Source of the DNA: Byssothecium circinans
Taxonomy: Eukaryota; Ascomycota; Dothideomycetes; Pleosporales; Massarinaceae
Direction: 5' to 3'
Length of the DNA stretch: 64,000 nt
NCBI GenBank assembly: GCA_010015675.1
Contig: ML976989.1
Coordinates: 849,709-913,708, forward strand
In this document: positions 11,649-22,308 of the stretch, in pieces
How the letters are laid out: every line of letters begins with the position of its first letter
Numbering within the stretch: the first letter of the stretch is position 1
The notes under the pieces: generated by a model
Databases searched by the model: none
The model's input: the letters and a program-made list of their open reading frames with translations, nothing else
What the model was told of the DNA's origin: nothing
Position numbers and translations under genes: made by a program

Positions 11649-12287
11649 GTCTGCTGTGGGCCGGCGAATTGCGAGTTGTCTTGTGGATGCAGCGACCGAG
11701 GAGAGTTATCGACGGTGGGCTACCAACTCTGCGGAGTAGACATATGGGGCGTTTGTTTGTTTGTGCGTGCAAGCGGGCGGGCGGGCGAGCGAGACTCGGT
11801 GATATGCGGTGGTTTGACTCCCGGGGGGGTTTGAGTTGTGGTGGTGACGGTGGCTGCTGCCCTTCTCGTTCTCGGAGGCACACAGCAGGCTGAGATAGCG
11901 CAATTAAATCACGACACCAAGCAAACAGCGCGGCACTTTACCTGCAAGTGTAGGTGAACGTAATCAGCAGGCAGCGATGACCTGCTCCGGCCTTCACCTG
12001 GGCGCGTCGTCGGAGCAGAGCCGTCTTCTGTCTTCTTTCCTGCGGTTGTCGCGGCGGCCGATCCCAGCACTTCAAAGTCATCATCGGCCGGGCGGCAGGT
12101 GCTAGCGAGAAAGCTCGGGCCGTCGCTGCCTAGTCCGGCCAGTCCGCCACCGAAAATTCCACCCGAAAGTTCGAGCTCCCACTGTCCTACACTTCCCACT
12201 CTGTCTCTGTCACCACCCATCCCCCATCTTCCACCACTCGCAGAAGTACCGCAGCACGCTCACCCGCTCACCCCAAACAACACCGCA
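11649..12287. promoter_or_regulatory. Divergent promoter region of SIZ1 and the DUF2423 gene
   Basis: About 640 bp between divergent ATGs. It includes tandem GTTT and GGGC-type units at roughly 11748-11790 and a CT-rich stretch before 12288, as is common near fungal transcription starts. I see no separate gene. Confidence 0.45.
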
Positions 12288-12976
12288 ATGGCCAAAGGTC
12301 TGCGATCCAGCGTCAAGAAAGGCAACCGCACCAAGCTGCGCGCCCGCGTCTTCGCGCCCGTCGAAAATGCCCGCCTGGAGAGAATCCACGCAAAACTCCT
12401 CGAAACCGCCCAGCTGCCCAAGCCCGAAAACCCCAAGAAGAACGAGATGGACATCGACACCGCAGAAGGTAATCCTCACCATCTTTTCAAACAAATCACA
12501 AACGCTAACACTGCTACCTCCGCAGATGATGCCAACGACGCAAGCAAAGAGGATGAATTCCCAAAAGGTTTGTCAATCCTCACTGCTAGCATCCCGCCCT
12601 CCCTCTCCGCCGACGACGCTTCCCCATCCCCGGATCTCTCCGCAGACTCTCGAATGAGCGAGAATCTGTACCACATGCTGGGCCTGAGTTCCGACATCGT
12701 TGGCTTCACCGGCGACGGCGATCTCGCGTTTGCCTTTGACCCGCTTCCTCCGCACTGGTTGAGTAGTGATCAAGGGCTAACTTTTGCTGCATAGACATGG
12801 ACGTTGACGGCGCTGCTGCCTCGGCGACCACGAAGTCGAAGCCAAAGGACCGCAAGGCGATACGCAAGGCCCGCAAGATGAAGGGTCGTAAGCCCAAGAA
12901 CTCGATCGCGTTTCCTGCCACGCGTGGAAAAGGTGCATTGAAACCGTTTTCTGGCGCGAAAAACCGGAGGATATGA
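12288..12976 (+). CDS. Small DUF2423 / YBL028C-like nucleolar protein
   Basis: Predicted 134-aa basic protein. Exons are 12288-12468, 12526-12567 and 12795-12976, with all junctions in phase 1. The N-terminus MAKGLRSSVKKGNRTKLRA and the following VFAPVENARLERIHAKLLE match the DUF2423 domain found in yeast YBL028C and relatives. The middle is acidic (MDIDTAE, DMDVDG). The C-terminus is strongly basic (KDRKAIRKARKMKGRKPKN), fitting a nucleolar localisation signal. The family has been linked to ribosome biogenesis in yeast; a role here is inferred. The second exon is only 42 nt and the second intron is 227 nt, much longer than its neighbours. A longer continuous frame crosses the introns, but splicing brings the acidic and basic parts into the family arrangement. 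Confidence 0.85.
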
Positions 12977-14086
12977 TGGCCTTCTTTCTACTTTCTCCTT
13001 TTGTTTCTTTCTCTTTCTCATATCATGTAATTCAGCGTACAATGTGCGCTGATAATACTGTATAGGCGGGCGTTTAAGGTCATGCATTTTCCGGCGTTCA
13101 CGAGGTGGATATGACGCCTGCCGTTAGACACTACGAGTCATGGATGATACCAGTCCCACGGGACATTCGTATGTAGTGTACTACTCAAATTCGATTTCCT
13201 TTAAACCAATACCTCTCTTAACTCTCGTTTGACTGCACTCAGTTTCCCATGCGTTGGGATAATTTCCGTCTGCTACGCATAACTCCAGACTCTATCCACG
13301 ATCACAGGTGAAGCGAGTACCAAACTGTCTCATGGGAACAATTTACCGAATGCACCTACATCTCACCGGCTCTAGCGGCTTCAAATGTGCCATCAATCAA
13401 GCTAAGGAGCAATGCAGCCTCTACCAACACCGTTCACAAACCTCCGACCTTGAAGCAGAAATGTTCCCCTCTCCTCCCCCGCCGTGCCCTGGACGGTACT
13501 GGGCTCCGCATGGCACGCACCTCAGGCACAATCAACAAGCCATCCTTCCATAAGACTTTACCATATCTGGACCTCAAATAGTCTTATGTTTCATAGCGGG
13601 AGTTACATCTTCAAAAGACAGAGTTTGACGAAGTTCGTTTAACTGATACGGATGGGTTAAGGGTTCCTTTGAGACCGGAATTCGTCTTGATTTACATGTA
13701 TACATCACACACACACACACACCGCCTTCCACGCTCCTCTTGGACAACAGGCACTTCTGTTATAACAACGACTAGGCTACCCTACCCTGCGTACCTAGGT
13801 CGTAGATACGACATGAGATCCCAACCGAGCTTCAGAGACTGGAGTTGAACAACGAATAGGAATTGTGAATACGACAGTGTACAAGCCAATTGCATTACAC
13901 TCGGACAGAAACTACAAACAGCTGAAACAACACTCACTGCCCATAAAACCCACAGAAGCAGACCCCAAAGCCGCACAACGATCCACCCAAGCAATCCCAA
14001 ACCCGACAAAAAACCCATAACAACAACCCTCCACCTCCCACCTCCCACGCTACGCCTAAACAACCCCCAGAGGAATCACCCACCCA
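12977..14086. other. Convergent intergenic region
   Basis: About 1.1 kb between two gene 3' ends. It holds a CA dinucleotide run at 13706-13723. Short open frames have no recognisable content. Confidence 0.45.
13706..13723. repeat. (CA)n microsatellite
   Basis: Eighteen bases of alternating C and A in the convergent 3' region. Confidence 0.85.
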
Positions 14087-15004
14087 TCACATAGCAGTAT
14101 CATGCAGCGTAACCCCATCAATAGACCTCGAGTACATAGAACTACCCTGCAAGCCCCTACTCCCATACCTCACCGGCTGCTCATACCTCCTCGCCGGCGC
14201 CGGCGTCTTGAACGTCCGCTCCACAAACGGATTCGGGCTCGGGTTCTGGCTCGGAAGCTGCATGTGGAGTCTTTCGTTCGTAAAGCGATACGCCGGCGGC
14301 GCTCCCTGCGGGTCATGAAAAGCAGTAAGTTCGACATCATCGTCGAGGTCATCCTCCGCTTCTTTTTTCGCCTGTCGGCGTGCGGCACGGCGACGGGCGA
14401 ATGCGATGAGTGAAACGACGACTAGGATGATTGCGAGGGTTGCGAGGCTGAAGTTGATGATGTGCAGGAGGAAGATGGCGAAGTCGGCGTCGGGGGCGTT
14501 GAGGAGGAGGATGTGGTGGATGCGTTGGATGGTTTCGTCGCTTGGGCTGCGGTGGGTGCGGTTCGTGGAAAGAGCACGTGTGCGGAGGTGGAGAGTGTGG
14601 TTTGATTGTATCTTGGGATGGGTGAAGGGTAGTTTGTGTGCGGCGAGATTGTCACTGGAACTGATGGTGCCGCGGTTCCAGCCTTTGACTACGACGCGGT
14701 CTTGCGTATCCTATCCGCAGATCTCCTTCTTATTGCTTAGGTTCGGGGGCGCGGCGAGGTCAAAGCCGTCGAGGACGAGGGCGGCTTGGAGGGTCGTGGG
14801 GTAGTAGTTTGTCCATGTGGTGTAGATGGCGAAGGTGAATTCTGTGTCGGTAGGGGAGGTAAAGTACAGGTATCTTCCCTCGCTGCGGTTGGGGTATTGG
14901 CAGCCGGTGGGTTGTTTGAGGAATATGCGGTCGAAGAAGGCAGTTGTGAAGTGTGTGAAGTAGGTGAGGAAGAAAAGAACAACGGTGGTAGTAATTGGTC
15001 GCAT
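14087..15004 (-). CDS. Type I membrane protein with signal peptide; in-frame TAG inside
   Basis: I do not recognise the family. From ATG 15004 the protein has a hydrophobic signal peptide (TTTVVLFFLTYFTHFTTAF) and an extracellular domain with two or more cysteines (GCQYPNRSEGRYLYFTS, YYPTTLQAALVLDGFD). Next come TQDRVVVKGWNRGTI, a single transmembrane helix near INFSLATLAIILVVVSLIAF, an Arg-rich stop-transfer (ARRRAARR) and a cytoplasmic tail ending GVTLHDTAM. Total is about 305 codons. The two halves share one frame but are interrupted by a TAG codon at 14713-14711, between EICG and DTQDR. A 66-nt intron ending at that TAG (starting with a weak GTCCTC) would remove it in frame. Otherwise it is a CAG-to-TAG nonsense change and the gene is disrupted. 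Function is probably at the cell surface or in the secretory pathway, by inference only. Confidence 0.6.
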
Positions 15005-16507
15005 GGTCGGTTGCTGGGAAGAAATGGATGAATGCTGCTGGGTAGCCGATGATGTCGGGGTGGGTGAATGGGGGGAGTATTGGTAGAAGAGAAACTCGGT
15101 GAGAGGTGTTTGTCCACGTTCTGAGTGGGATCCTTCCTCCGTCGGAGCTTGGAAAGGGCTAGGAAAGAACGAACTACTTACTTGGAGCTCATTGTAGATA
15201 TCTGGCACCCCGTCACTTCCCTTATGATGACTACAGTACCGGAGCAAAAGTATAGAGATGCTTTCTACTTATAAACTGTGGAAACGTCTCCACTTTGACG
15301 TATGGCCGTACAACATGGCTATTCCTACACTACGTACCCTCGCCGCCCACTGCATATCCCACTCCTTCCTCCCAATCACCGTAATGACAAGTGCAAGTTG
15401 AGGAAGATGGGCTATTGCTGAACCTTTAGGCGTCGACGTCGTTTTTGGGTTCGGATGCGTATGGATGGAGTCCAGTGTGATACAGATGGGAGATCGAGTA
15501 GTTGTGTTCGCAACTCTAACGGGAGCAATACCACGGTTCTGGATAGTCGTTGAATCGCGGTACCAGCCCCATGGGACTAGCCGTCACCCAAACTATTGAA
15601 AGGGTTCAACCCTGAAAATATTCGATGTTGCCAGACTTCTGTGACATGGCTGTAATGATGGGCAATACCTAGGTCTAAAGATTAATGTTTCTTTGAAAGA
15701 CTTTCAGTGTGGTGTTGAACTACAAGGATGGACTTGATACAAGACGTGACCGCACACTATGCAGCGACCTCCCAGTCACTTTCCAAAGGCTGACGTGTGA
15801 TTGAGATAACGAATTTGCAAAAGCAAGACATCGACATGAGGATTGCGATGCAATGGGTTGCACATCGCGATTTAGAAAAGCGGTTCCGTCCGGTATCGGA
15901 ATTCACTGTGGAGCCGGACATTCCGAAGGGTTCCGGTTGCGCATGAATCTTAGATCACGTGAGAGCGCGTAACGTCCGTCTTCAACGGTAAGGTTGAGCA
16001 GCGTGACAAAGCAGTAAATGAGCGGTGTGGTTCCACATTGCGAAATGAGTCGGTCAGTGAGAAGCAGCGAACTCCGTGAATGAAACGATGGTCGGCTGTT
16101 CAGGCACGTAGCACGGGAATAAAGAACAAAGGATCATTGGTGTGTCGATGGTGAGGTGATGAGCGCATTTCATTAAAGGCACGGAGGTCCTGCAGCGACA
16201 TGGGACGATTTTACCTCATCGGTTCTTGAAAATTCCGGAGCCGTGGCCTGTGGCGACTAGCGTGCACAGATCTCCTGAAAGCGAGCATCACCTTTAAGGA
16301 AGCTCCTTGTGTACACTCGTTTTTTTCCGCCCCCTCCTCTCCTCGCGCCTCAATTGCTGCTCTCTTCCGCTAACAGGGTTGCTCTACTTTGCTGTAGAAG
16401 TAACCTATTTCTCTTCCTGTTGATTTGGTCCAGATCTCACGGGTCGCTAAACGCCTAGGACCCCTTCGCCGCAGCCACAAACAATCCTCCCCACTCTGCG
16501 ATTCGCC
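15005..16507. promoter_or_regulatory. Long upstream region of ERG3
   Basis: About 1.5 kb between divergent starts with no gene recognised. A palindromic E-box TCACGTGA is at 15955-15962, about 550 bp before the ERG3 start. A T-run followed by C-rich sequence lies at about 16320-16345, as is common near fungal transcription starts. Binding by a bHLH factor such as a sterol regulator is possible but not shown. Confidence 0.45.
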
Positions 16508-17614
16508 ATGGATATCGTTCTCGAATTCGTCGATACCTTCTTGCTTGACGCAGTATATGCTACTCTGCTGCCAGCAGGCCAGACTTATGGTCTCACGCCC
16601 AATGCTACATACTCGAGCATAGCAGAGGCGCCCACTGCAGCCCCCTATGCAAGCAATGGGTGGGCTTACCAGCCGGCGAGCCAGTATCTAAGTGTCCAGC
16701 CTGGAAAGTACGCATACATGAGCGCCTTGCCTCGAGATGACTGGCGAAGACAATTCTTTACCCTGTTCCTCATTACCTGGTAAGTTCTCCCAAGCATGCC
16801 ATGACGGTCACAACTAACAGCAGCGCCTAGGCTCTTCGGCGTCTTCATTTACTTCCTCGTCGCTACGGCCTCCTATGTCTTCGTTTTCGATAAGTCCACG
16901 TTCAACCACCCGCGCTACCTCAAGAACCAAATCCGTCTCGAGATGAAGCAGGCCAACGTCGCCTTCCCTATCATGGCCGTCCTCACAGCCCCATGGTTCC
17001 TGGTCGAAGTGCGCGGCTACTCGAAGATCTACGATACTTTGGACGACGCCCCAAATAAATGGTACAACCTCCTGCAGTTTCCTCTGTTCCTCCTCTTCAC
17101 GGATCTGTGTATCTACTGGATTCACCGCGGCTTGCACCATCCAGCCGTGTACAAGTACATCCACAAGCCTCACCACAAGTGGATTATGCCTACCCCTTAC
17201 GCTTCGCATGCCTTCCACCCGCTCGATGGGTATGCGCAGGGTCTCCCCTATCACATTTTCCCGTTCCTCTTCCCGCTCCAGAAGTTCGCCTACGTTTCTC
17301 TCTTCATCTTCATCAACATCTGGACTGTCTTGATCCACGACGGCGAATACTACGCCGAGAACCCTATCATCAATGGAGCCGCCTGCCACACTATGCACCA
17401 CTTGTACTTCAATTTCAACTACGGACAGTTTACCACCCTGTGGGACCGCCTTGGTGGCAGCTACAGGAAGCCCAACGACGAGCTGTTCCGCAAGGAGTTG
17501 AAGATGTGCGAGACGACGTGGAAGAAGCAGGCCCATGATGCGGACCAGATGGTCAACGAGGTGGAAGGTTCAGACAACCGCAGCTATGCGCCAGAGCCAA
17601 AGAAAGTCCGCTAG
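16508..17614 (+). CDS. ERG3: C-5 sterol desaturase
   Basis: Endoplasmic-reticulum di-iron enzyme that introduces the C-5 double bond in ergosterol synthesis. Exons are 16508-16779 and 16831-17614 (intron GTAAGT..CCTAG splits a Trp codon), giving 351 aa. The fatty-acid-hydroxylase histidine boxes are visible: HRGLHH near residue 191, HKPHHK near 202 and HTMHHLYF near 277. Several hydrophobic segments flank them, for example LFGVFIYFLVATASYVFVF and FPLFLLFTDLCIYWI. The C-terminus is hydrophilic and ends in a Lys-rich segment (EPKKVR), compatible with ER retention. Length is normal for fungal Erg3. The start is the ATG giving MDIVLEFVDTFLLD, directly followed by the family-typical N-terminal region. 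Pezizomycotina often carry two or more ERG3 copies; I cannot tell which paralogue this is. Confidence 0.95.
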
Positions 17615-18037
17615 GCAATGACAATGCGCACGGCGCACAAAGCAGGGAGGATGGATAGATGGATGTGAGATATGGTAATGACTTGTTGTATTCGGATGAT
17701 TGTGTTCTATATACCCTTCGATGCGTTCACTTGCACTGATTTTGGGACAAAAGGCCAATTGCGAGGACGCATGGCCGGACTAATATTGGATTTGGTGCTG
17801 CGGTTAGCAGGTGCTTCGGACTCGCATCTCTTGTAATAGTAATTCTGAGGGGTATTGGTCTGGTGCCATGCTTCTCGACCTTCCCTGTATAAATTTAACC
17901 TTACTCTCTCCAAGCATTTCTCGAACTTGTGGCCATGCCATACCGTTCACGCCCCGCTATATAATTCTAGAGCAGCACTTTGGGTACGCTTCCAATCTAG
18001 AAAAGCTGGACTCTTTGGCACATGACTATCCCACACT
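17615..18037. other. Convergent 3' region of ERG3 and RBG1
   Basis: About 420 bp with no coding content seen. It should hold the 3' UTRs of both genes. Confidence 0.5.
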
Positions 18038-19488
18038 TCACCCATTAAACTTAGCCACAATACTCACCACATCCTCATCGGCAACAACATGCCCCAGGCC
18101 CACTCTCTGCGGCACATGCCTCGCGCTCGCGCCCCAAACAAGCGCATACTTGAACGTCTCCTTCAACGTCCTATGAACCTGATCACAAACATCCTCAATG
18201 GTACTCCCACTCCTCACAATCAGTGCCTCGCTAAAATCGGGATCAATCCCCTTCCTCTTCGTATACACCCTAATCAGGCGCAACTCCTCCCAGCACCGCT
18301 CCACCACATCCTGAATCCCGAGATCGAGTTCGCAGCTCATGATGCACGTGTGCGGTTCGCGGGCGAGGTCGTTCAAGTGCGGCAGCGAGATGGAATCGAT
18401 TTTATTGTAGACGTACAGACACTTGATGTATTTCCTGTGCGGGGCCATGATGGTGTCGATGAAATCGTCCACGGTGGCGTTTTCGTCGCGCACGAGGACG
18501 TCGCAGTTCAGAATCTTGTAGTCGCGGAGGATGTTGTAGAGCATTTTTTCGTCGAGGTGTTTGGGGGGTGCTTGGAAGGTGATTTTCATGCCGCCGGCTT
18601 TTTTGGGCTTGAGGTAGATGTTGCTGTTTACACGCCCTTTGATCAGTACTTTGGCGTGGAATGATTGGGGGCGTTTAAGGGAGGAGGAGGTAGTGAGTAG
18701 GGAAGGGAAGGGAGGGCGTACGGTGGGTCGCGGTTCAATCTTATCCCTACAGCTTCCAACTCTTGCTCTAGCAACCGTCGCTGCTCCGCCTTCTTCGTAG
18801 CATCCAGCACCATGAGAATCAAATCACTCGTCTTCGCTGCCGAGATGACTTGTCTTCCTCTCCCCTTGCCTTCCGCAGCACCCTCAATGATTCCAGGCAA
18901 GTCCAGGATCTGGATCTCAGCACCGCCATACTCGAGCACACCTGGAATGGCTGTCAAAGTGGTGAAAGAGTAAGCCGCGATCTCGGATTTGGTTTTTGTG
19001 ATTTTGGACAGGAAGGTTGATTTGCCGACGGAGGGGAAACCGACGAGGGCGATGCGTGCATCACCGCTTTTGGACACGTCGAAACCGGTGCCTCCGGCTG
19101 AACCGGCGCCAGGGGCGGGCTCGAGGAGTTGGGCTCGGAGACGGGCGAGTTTTCTGGGGTGGTTAGATTTTTAGAATCTTGAAAAACATGAGGGGAGATA
19201 TACTTACCCTTTCAGAAGTCCAAGATGATATTCTACATGGTGAAGTGTTAGGGCACGTGATTCACGCATCACCCAGCAAGGTCTTTGCATCCAGAAGGGC
19301 TATCGTACCGGTCGCCTTATTCTCTACAAAATATTAGCAATCTATCATTCGGTCAAAGTAGGGTAGGAAAACTGACTCTGCGTTCTCTTCATCTCATCCT
19401 CAATCCTGCGGGGCAAGTTAGTTCTGCGATCATTTCAGAGTTTTTATACGACGCTATACTCCTTGATCTTCTCCGTGATGTTGACCAT
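18038..19488 (-). CDS. RBG1: Developmentally regulated GTP-binding protein (DRG1/Rbg1)
   Basis: Translation-associated GTPase of the Obg/DRG group; in yeast Rbg1 works with Tma46 on ribosomes. Exons are 19488-19460, 19405-19377, 19323-19309, 19232-19208, 19153-18722 and 18623-18038, giving 371 aa. Joining the four short 5' exons yields [19 protein letters not shown] followed by [20 protein letters not shown], the conserved DRG1 N-terminus. The G domain has G1 GFPSVGKST, a G2 segment [10 protein letters not shown]3 DLPGIIEGA and G4 NKID. A C-terminal TGS domain follows, with the family-typical [15 protein letters not shown] and [11 protein letters not shown]. The N-terminal coding part is split into pieces of 29, 29, 15 and 25 nt, so automatic gene callers are likely to miss it. 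Identification is very secure. Confidence 0.95.
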
Positions 19489-19809
19489 CTTGGCTGTTTC
19501 CTTTGCTGAGCCCCTCTAGTTGAATCTAGATATATTCGCACAACAGGCGCAGCACGAAATGCTTCGTAGATAGTCGTTGAAGGTCCGATCAAAGAGGGTT
19601 TGGTGTTACTAGCTGGCGCTATCTATATCCAGGCTAGCTTTCTAGCCTAACCGAGACGTCAAGTGAGCATAGAATCGTCATCTGCTATTTGGCAACGCCA
19701 CTTTTGTTTTATTCAAGTAAAAACAGCGTCTTTTTTGTCTTTGTTCCTCTTTTCCTTTGCTACGTTTCCTTCCCTTTGCCTTCATGATACACCATACATA
19801 GACCATAGA
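19489..19809. promoter_or_regulatory. Divergent promoter of RBG1 and the MBOAT gene
   Basis: About 320 bp between divergent ATGs. It has T-rich and CT-rich stretches just before 19810. No gene is present. Confidence 0.5.
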
Positions 19810-21432
19810 ATGATACCGCGCAACACCTTCCCCCACACCCATCACAACCTCGTCCAACAATACCACGCCCAATACGATGCGGACATCGCATCTGGAAAAT
19901 ACCAACCCCTAGTCTACCCCTGGGGCACCCTTGGAGCTACCATAGTCATCATCTACCTTCTGATCCCTCATCGGAACAGACCCTGGTTACGTCATGCACG
20001 GTTCGTTGTTTTTGGTGTCAATGTCGCACATGCCGCGTACACGATTAAGTACGTGCGAGCTAAAAACTTTGCAGCGGCGTTGGGGGTGGGGTTGATTAGC
20101 GCGTGGAGTTTGATATGGATGTTGGCGATCCTGGTGTGTAATGATGCGCAGACCGACTTTCAAAGGATGGAAAGAATGGGCGGGGTTTGTGGGAAGAGTA
20201 TGATAAAACTAGATCGAGAGCAGGAGCAAGAGAGGAGAGAACTGAATGAATCAGCACACGCTCACGACGGAGACCAAAGAAGTAAAGAAGCCAACGGCTT
20301 CCTCAAACCCCCTGGACCAACATCCCGCCACGGCCAATTCGCATGGCAACCCTACCCTCTTAGTCCCTTCACTGAGCGTCTCGATTGGGTCCTAGACATC
20401 TTCCTCAATTTCCGCGGCGCAGGCTGGAACTGGCGCACCATTGCAACCCCACCACCTCCCAAACCCATCCAACTCGAACTCATTAAAAACTCGCCAAACC
20501 CGCCTGTGCACACATTCAAGTCCCATCCCTCCCAAACACACGTCTACCCCACACGCCGTGACCTCATCATCGCCAACCTCAAGACCTTGATCTCAGGATA
20601 TCTGATTCTCGACCTCTGCAAAACAATCATCGTCCACGATCCCTATTTCTGGGGCCTCATCGACGCAAAACCCGCACCCTACATCCCCTTCTCCGCAACA
20701 ATCGTAGCCCACCCAGCCCTCCACCGAATACTCCGTCTCGCCGTCTCTCAATTCGGCATAATGTGGACGCTCAAAAGCATATTCTCCCTCGCCCCTCTGT
20801 TCTTCTCCGGCATTCTATCTCCTTCACTCCTAGGCGCCAGGGCAGAACCCTGGATCTACCCCGAGACGTGGGGCTCCTATTCTTCCGTCCTCGATAAAGG
20901 GTTAGCGGGCTGGTGGTCTTCATGGTGGCATCAAACCTTCCGCTTCGCATTCGAGCAGCCGAGCCGGAAAATCATTCAGGTTTTAGGAATAGATAGGAAG
21001 AGTCAGGTGGCGAAGTTGTTACAACTTGTTACTGCTTTCGCGCTCTCCGGTCTCTTACACGCGTGCGGAAGCTATACGTCTCATGGGGAGACGTACCCGC
21101 TTTCTGGATCAATGGCTTTCTTCCTCTTGCAAGCAGTAGCGCTGTTCATCGAAGCTTTCCTGCGGCCTTACTTCGTTAAAACGCCGCTGCCGCAGTGGCT
21201 CAAACGCAGCTTGACGTTTATCTACGTGCATGCCTGGTTTTACCACGCAGCGGTGCTGTTATGTGACGACTTTGCTCGCGGCGGTGTCTGGCTCTTCGAA
21301 CCGGTTCCGGTGTCGCTTTTTCGAGGGGTGTTGGGGTTGGGGGTAGAGGGTGATGGATGGTGGTGCTGGGGTGAGAGTGGGTTGAGGTGGCATCGGGGGA
21401 GGAATTGGTGGATGAGTGGGGTTGCTTTTTAG
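19810..21432 (+). CDS. MBOAT / wax-synthase-like membrane acyltransferase
   Basis: Single-exon gene of 540 aa with multiple hydrophobic segments. It looks like the wax-synthase branch of the MBOAT superfamily that is expanded in filamentous fungi. Early helices are seen at TLGATIVIIYLLI and LISAWSLIWMLAILV. The family-typical RGAGWNWRTI precedes a second membrane half, with LISGYLILDLCKTII and the likely catalytic histidine in ALSGLLHACGSY. Trp-rich WWSSWWHQTFRF is also typical. The real ATG is 19810 (MIPRNTFPHTHHN); the frame is open further upstream but without an ATG. The expected substrate would be an acyl-CoA and an alcohol or hydroxyl metabolite in the ER, but this cannot be told from sequence. 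No biosynthetic cluster is visible around it; its neighbour is RBG1. Confidence 0.85.
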   Translation: MIPRNTFPHTHHNLVQQYHAQYDADIASGKYQPLVYPWGTLGATIVIIYLLIPHRNRPWLRHARFVVFGVNVAHAAYTIKYVRAKNFAAALGVGLISAWSLIWMLAILVCNDAQTDFQRMERMGGVCGKSMIKLDREQEQERRELNESAHAHDGDQRSKEANGFLKPPGPTSRHGQFAWQPYPLSPFTERLDWVLDIFLNFRGAGWNWRTIATPPPPKPIQLELIKNSPNPPVHTFKSHPSQTHVYPTRRDLIIANLKTLISGYLILDLCKTIIVHDPYFWGLIDAKPAPYIPFSATIVAHPALHRILRLAVSQFGIMWTLKSIFSLAPLFFSGILSPSLLGARAEPWIYPETWGSYSSVLDKGLAGWWSSWWHQTFRFAFEQPSRKIIQVLGIDRKSQVAKLLQLVTAFALSGLLHACGSYTSHGETYPLSGSMAFFLLQAVALFIEAFLRPYFVKTPLPQWLKRSLTFIYVHAWFYHAAVLLCDDFARGGVWLFEPVPVSLFRGVLGLGVEGDGWWCWGESGLRWHRGRNWWMSGVAF

Positions 21433-22308
21433 ACTCTCATATATCAGTAACAGAGCTCTTGCCTGTAGCAAAAAGATAATAGTTATGCTCTGCAAAACCC
21501 ATCTTAGCAAGAATCGGTGCCTAGTACTCCACCTAACAATAGAGCTTCAATGGTGATGTGACTTTCGCAGCTTATTTCCGAAAGATCATCTTCTAGTGAG
21601 ATTATATGTTGAATATAGTTCACTCTGATATGGAATTTCATGACTGTATCACACATGCAAAGACACACACCGAAAGATAAAAGACTTTTCACATATCGAT
21701 TTCATTCGACTCTTCTAATTCCACCCCCACCCAACCTCCATGGATCCATCCGCCAGCAATGCTCATAGCGGGGCGTCAAATCACCATCCACCACAAACCA
21801 TCCACTTTAATGATTTTTGATGCAGGAAGCCGTGAACAATGGTCTAAAAGCCTTTCGCATGCTCAATGCACACCCCGCAATACCTTTCCTCTATGGAACC
21901 ATGACAAAAGAGATGATACGCCATGCCATCCTGAAATATGCCTCCCCATCCAGCCCTAATGAAAAACGCCGGGAGAACGCTACCAAGAAAAATTTGGTCT
22001 GGGTATCTCTTTTTCCTCGCACGTGGAAAAGACGAAAATTAAAATTGGTTTATTGGACATCCACCGAAACGCCTGACGTGCGCCGTTGCTATGCAAAACG
22101 TGGGGCAGAAATGCTGGAAAGGAAATCGTGAAGGAAAAACCTCAGAGGAACCCTATGGTGGTGTGTAATAAAACAGTTGAGGGAAAAGATCGTCGAAAGG
22201 CGTACGTAAGTTGCTGTTATTGTCGTAGCTACTCTTCCAATCCTGTAAAGAGACTTGACAGCCGTCCAGTCGATGCCTTTTCGTACAAAATGAGGTCAGA
22301 CGGCACGT
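21433..22308. other. Convergent intergenic region
   Basis: About 880 bp between the MBOAT and THO2 3' ends. Nothing coding is recognised; an open frame around 21817-22131 has no family resemblance. Confidence 0.45.

Noticed and set aside
16508..21432. Biosynthetic cluster around the ERG3 and MBOAT genes
   Set aside because: The neighbours are housekeeping genes (RBG1, THO2) and no backbone synthase or tailoring set is present.
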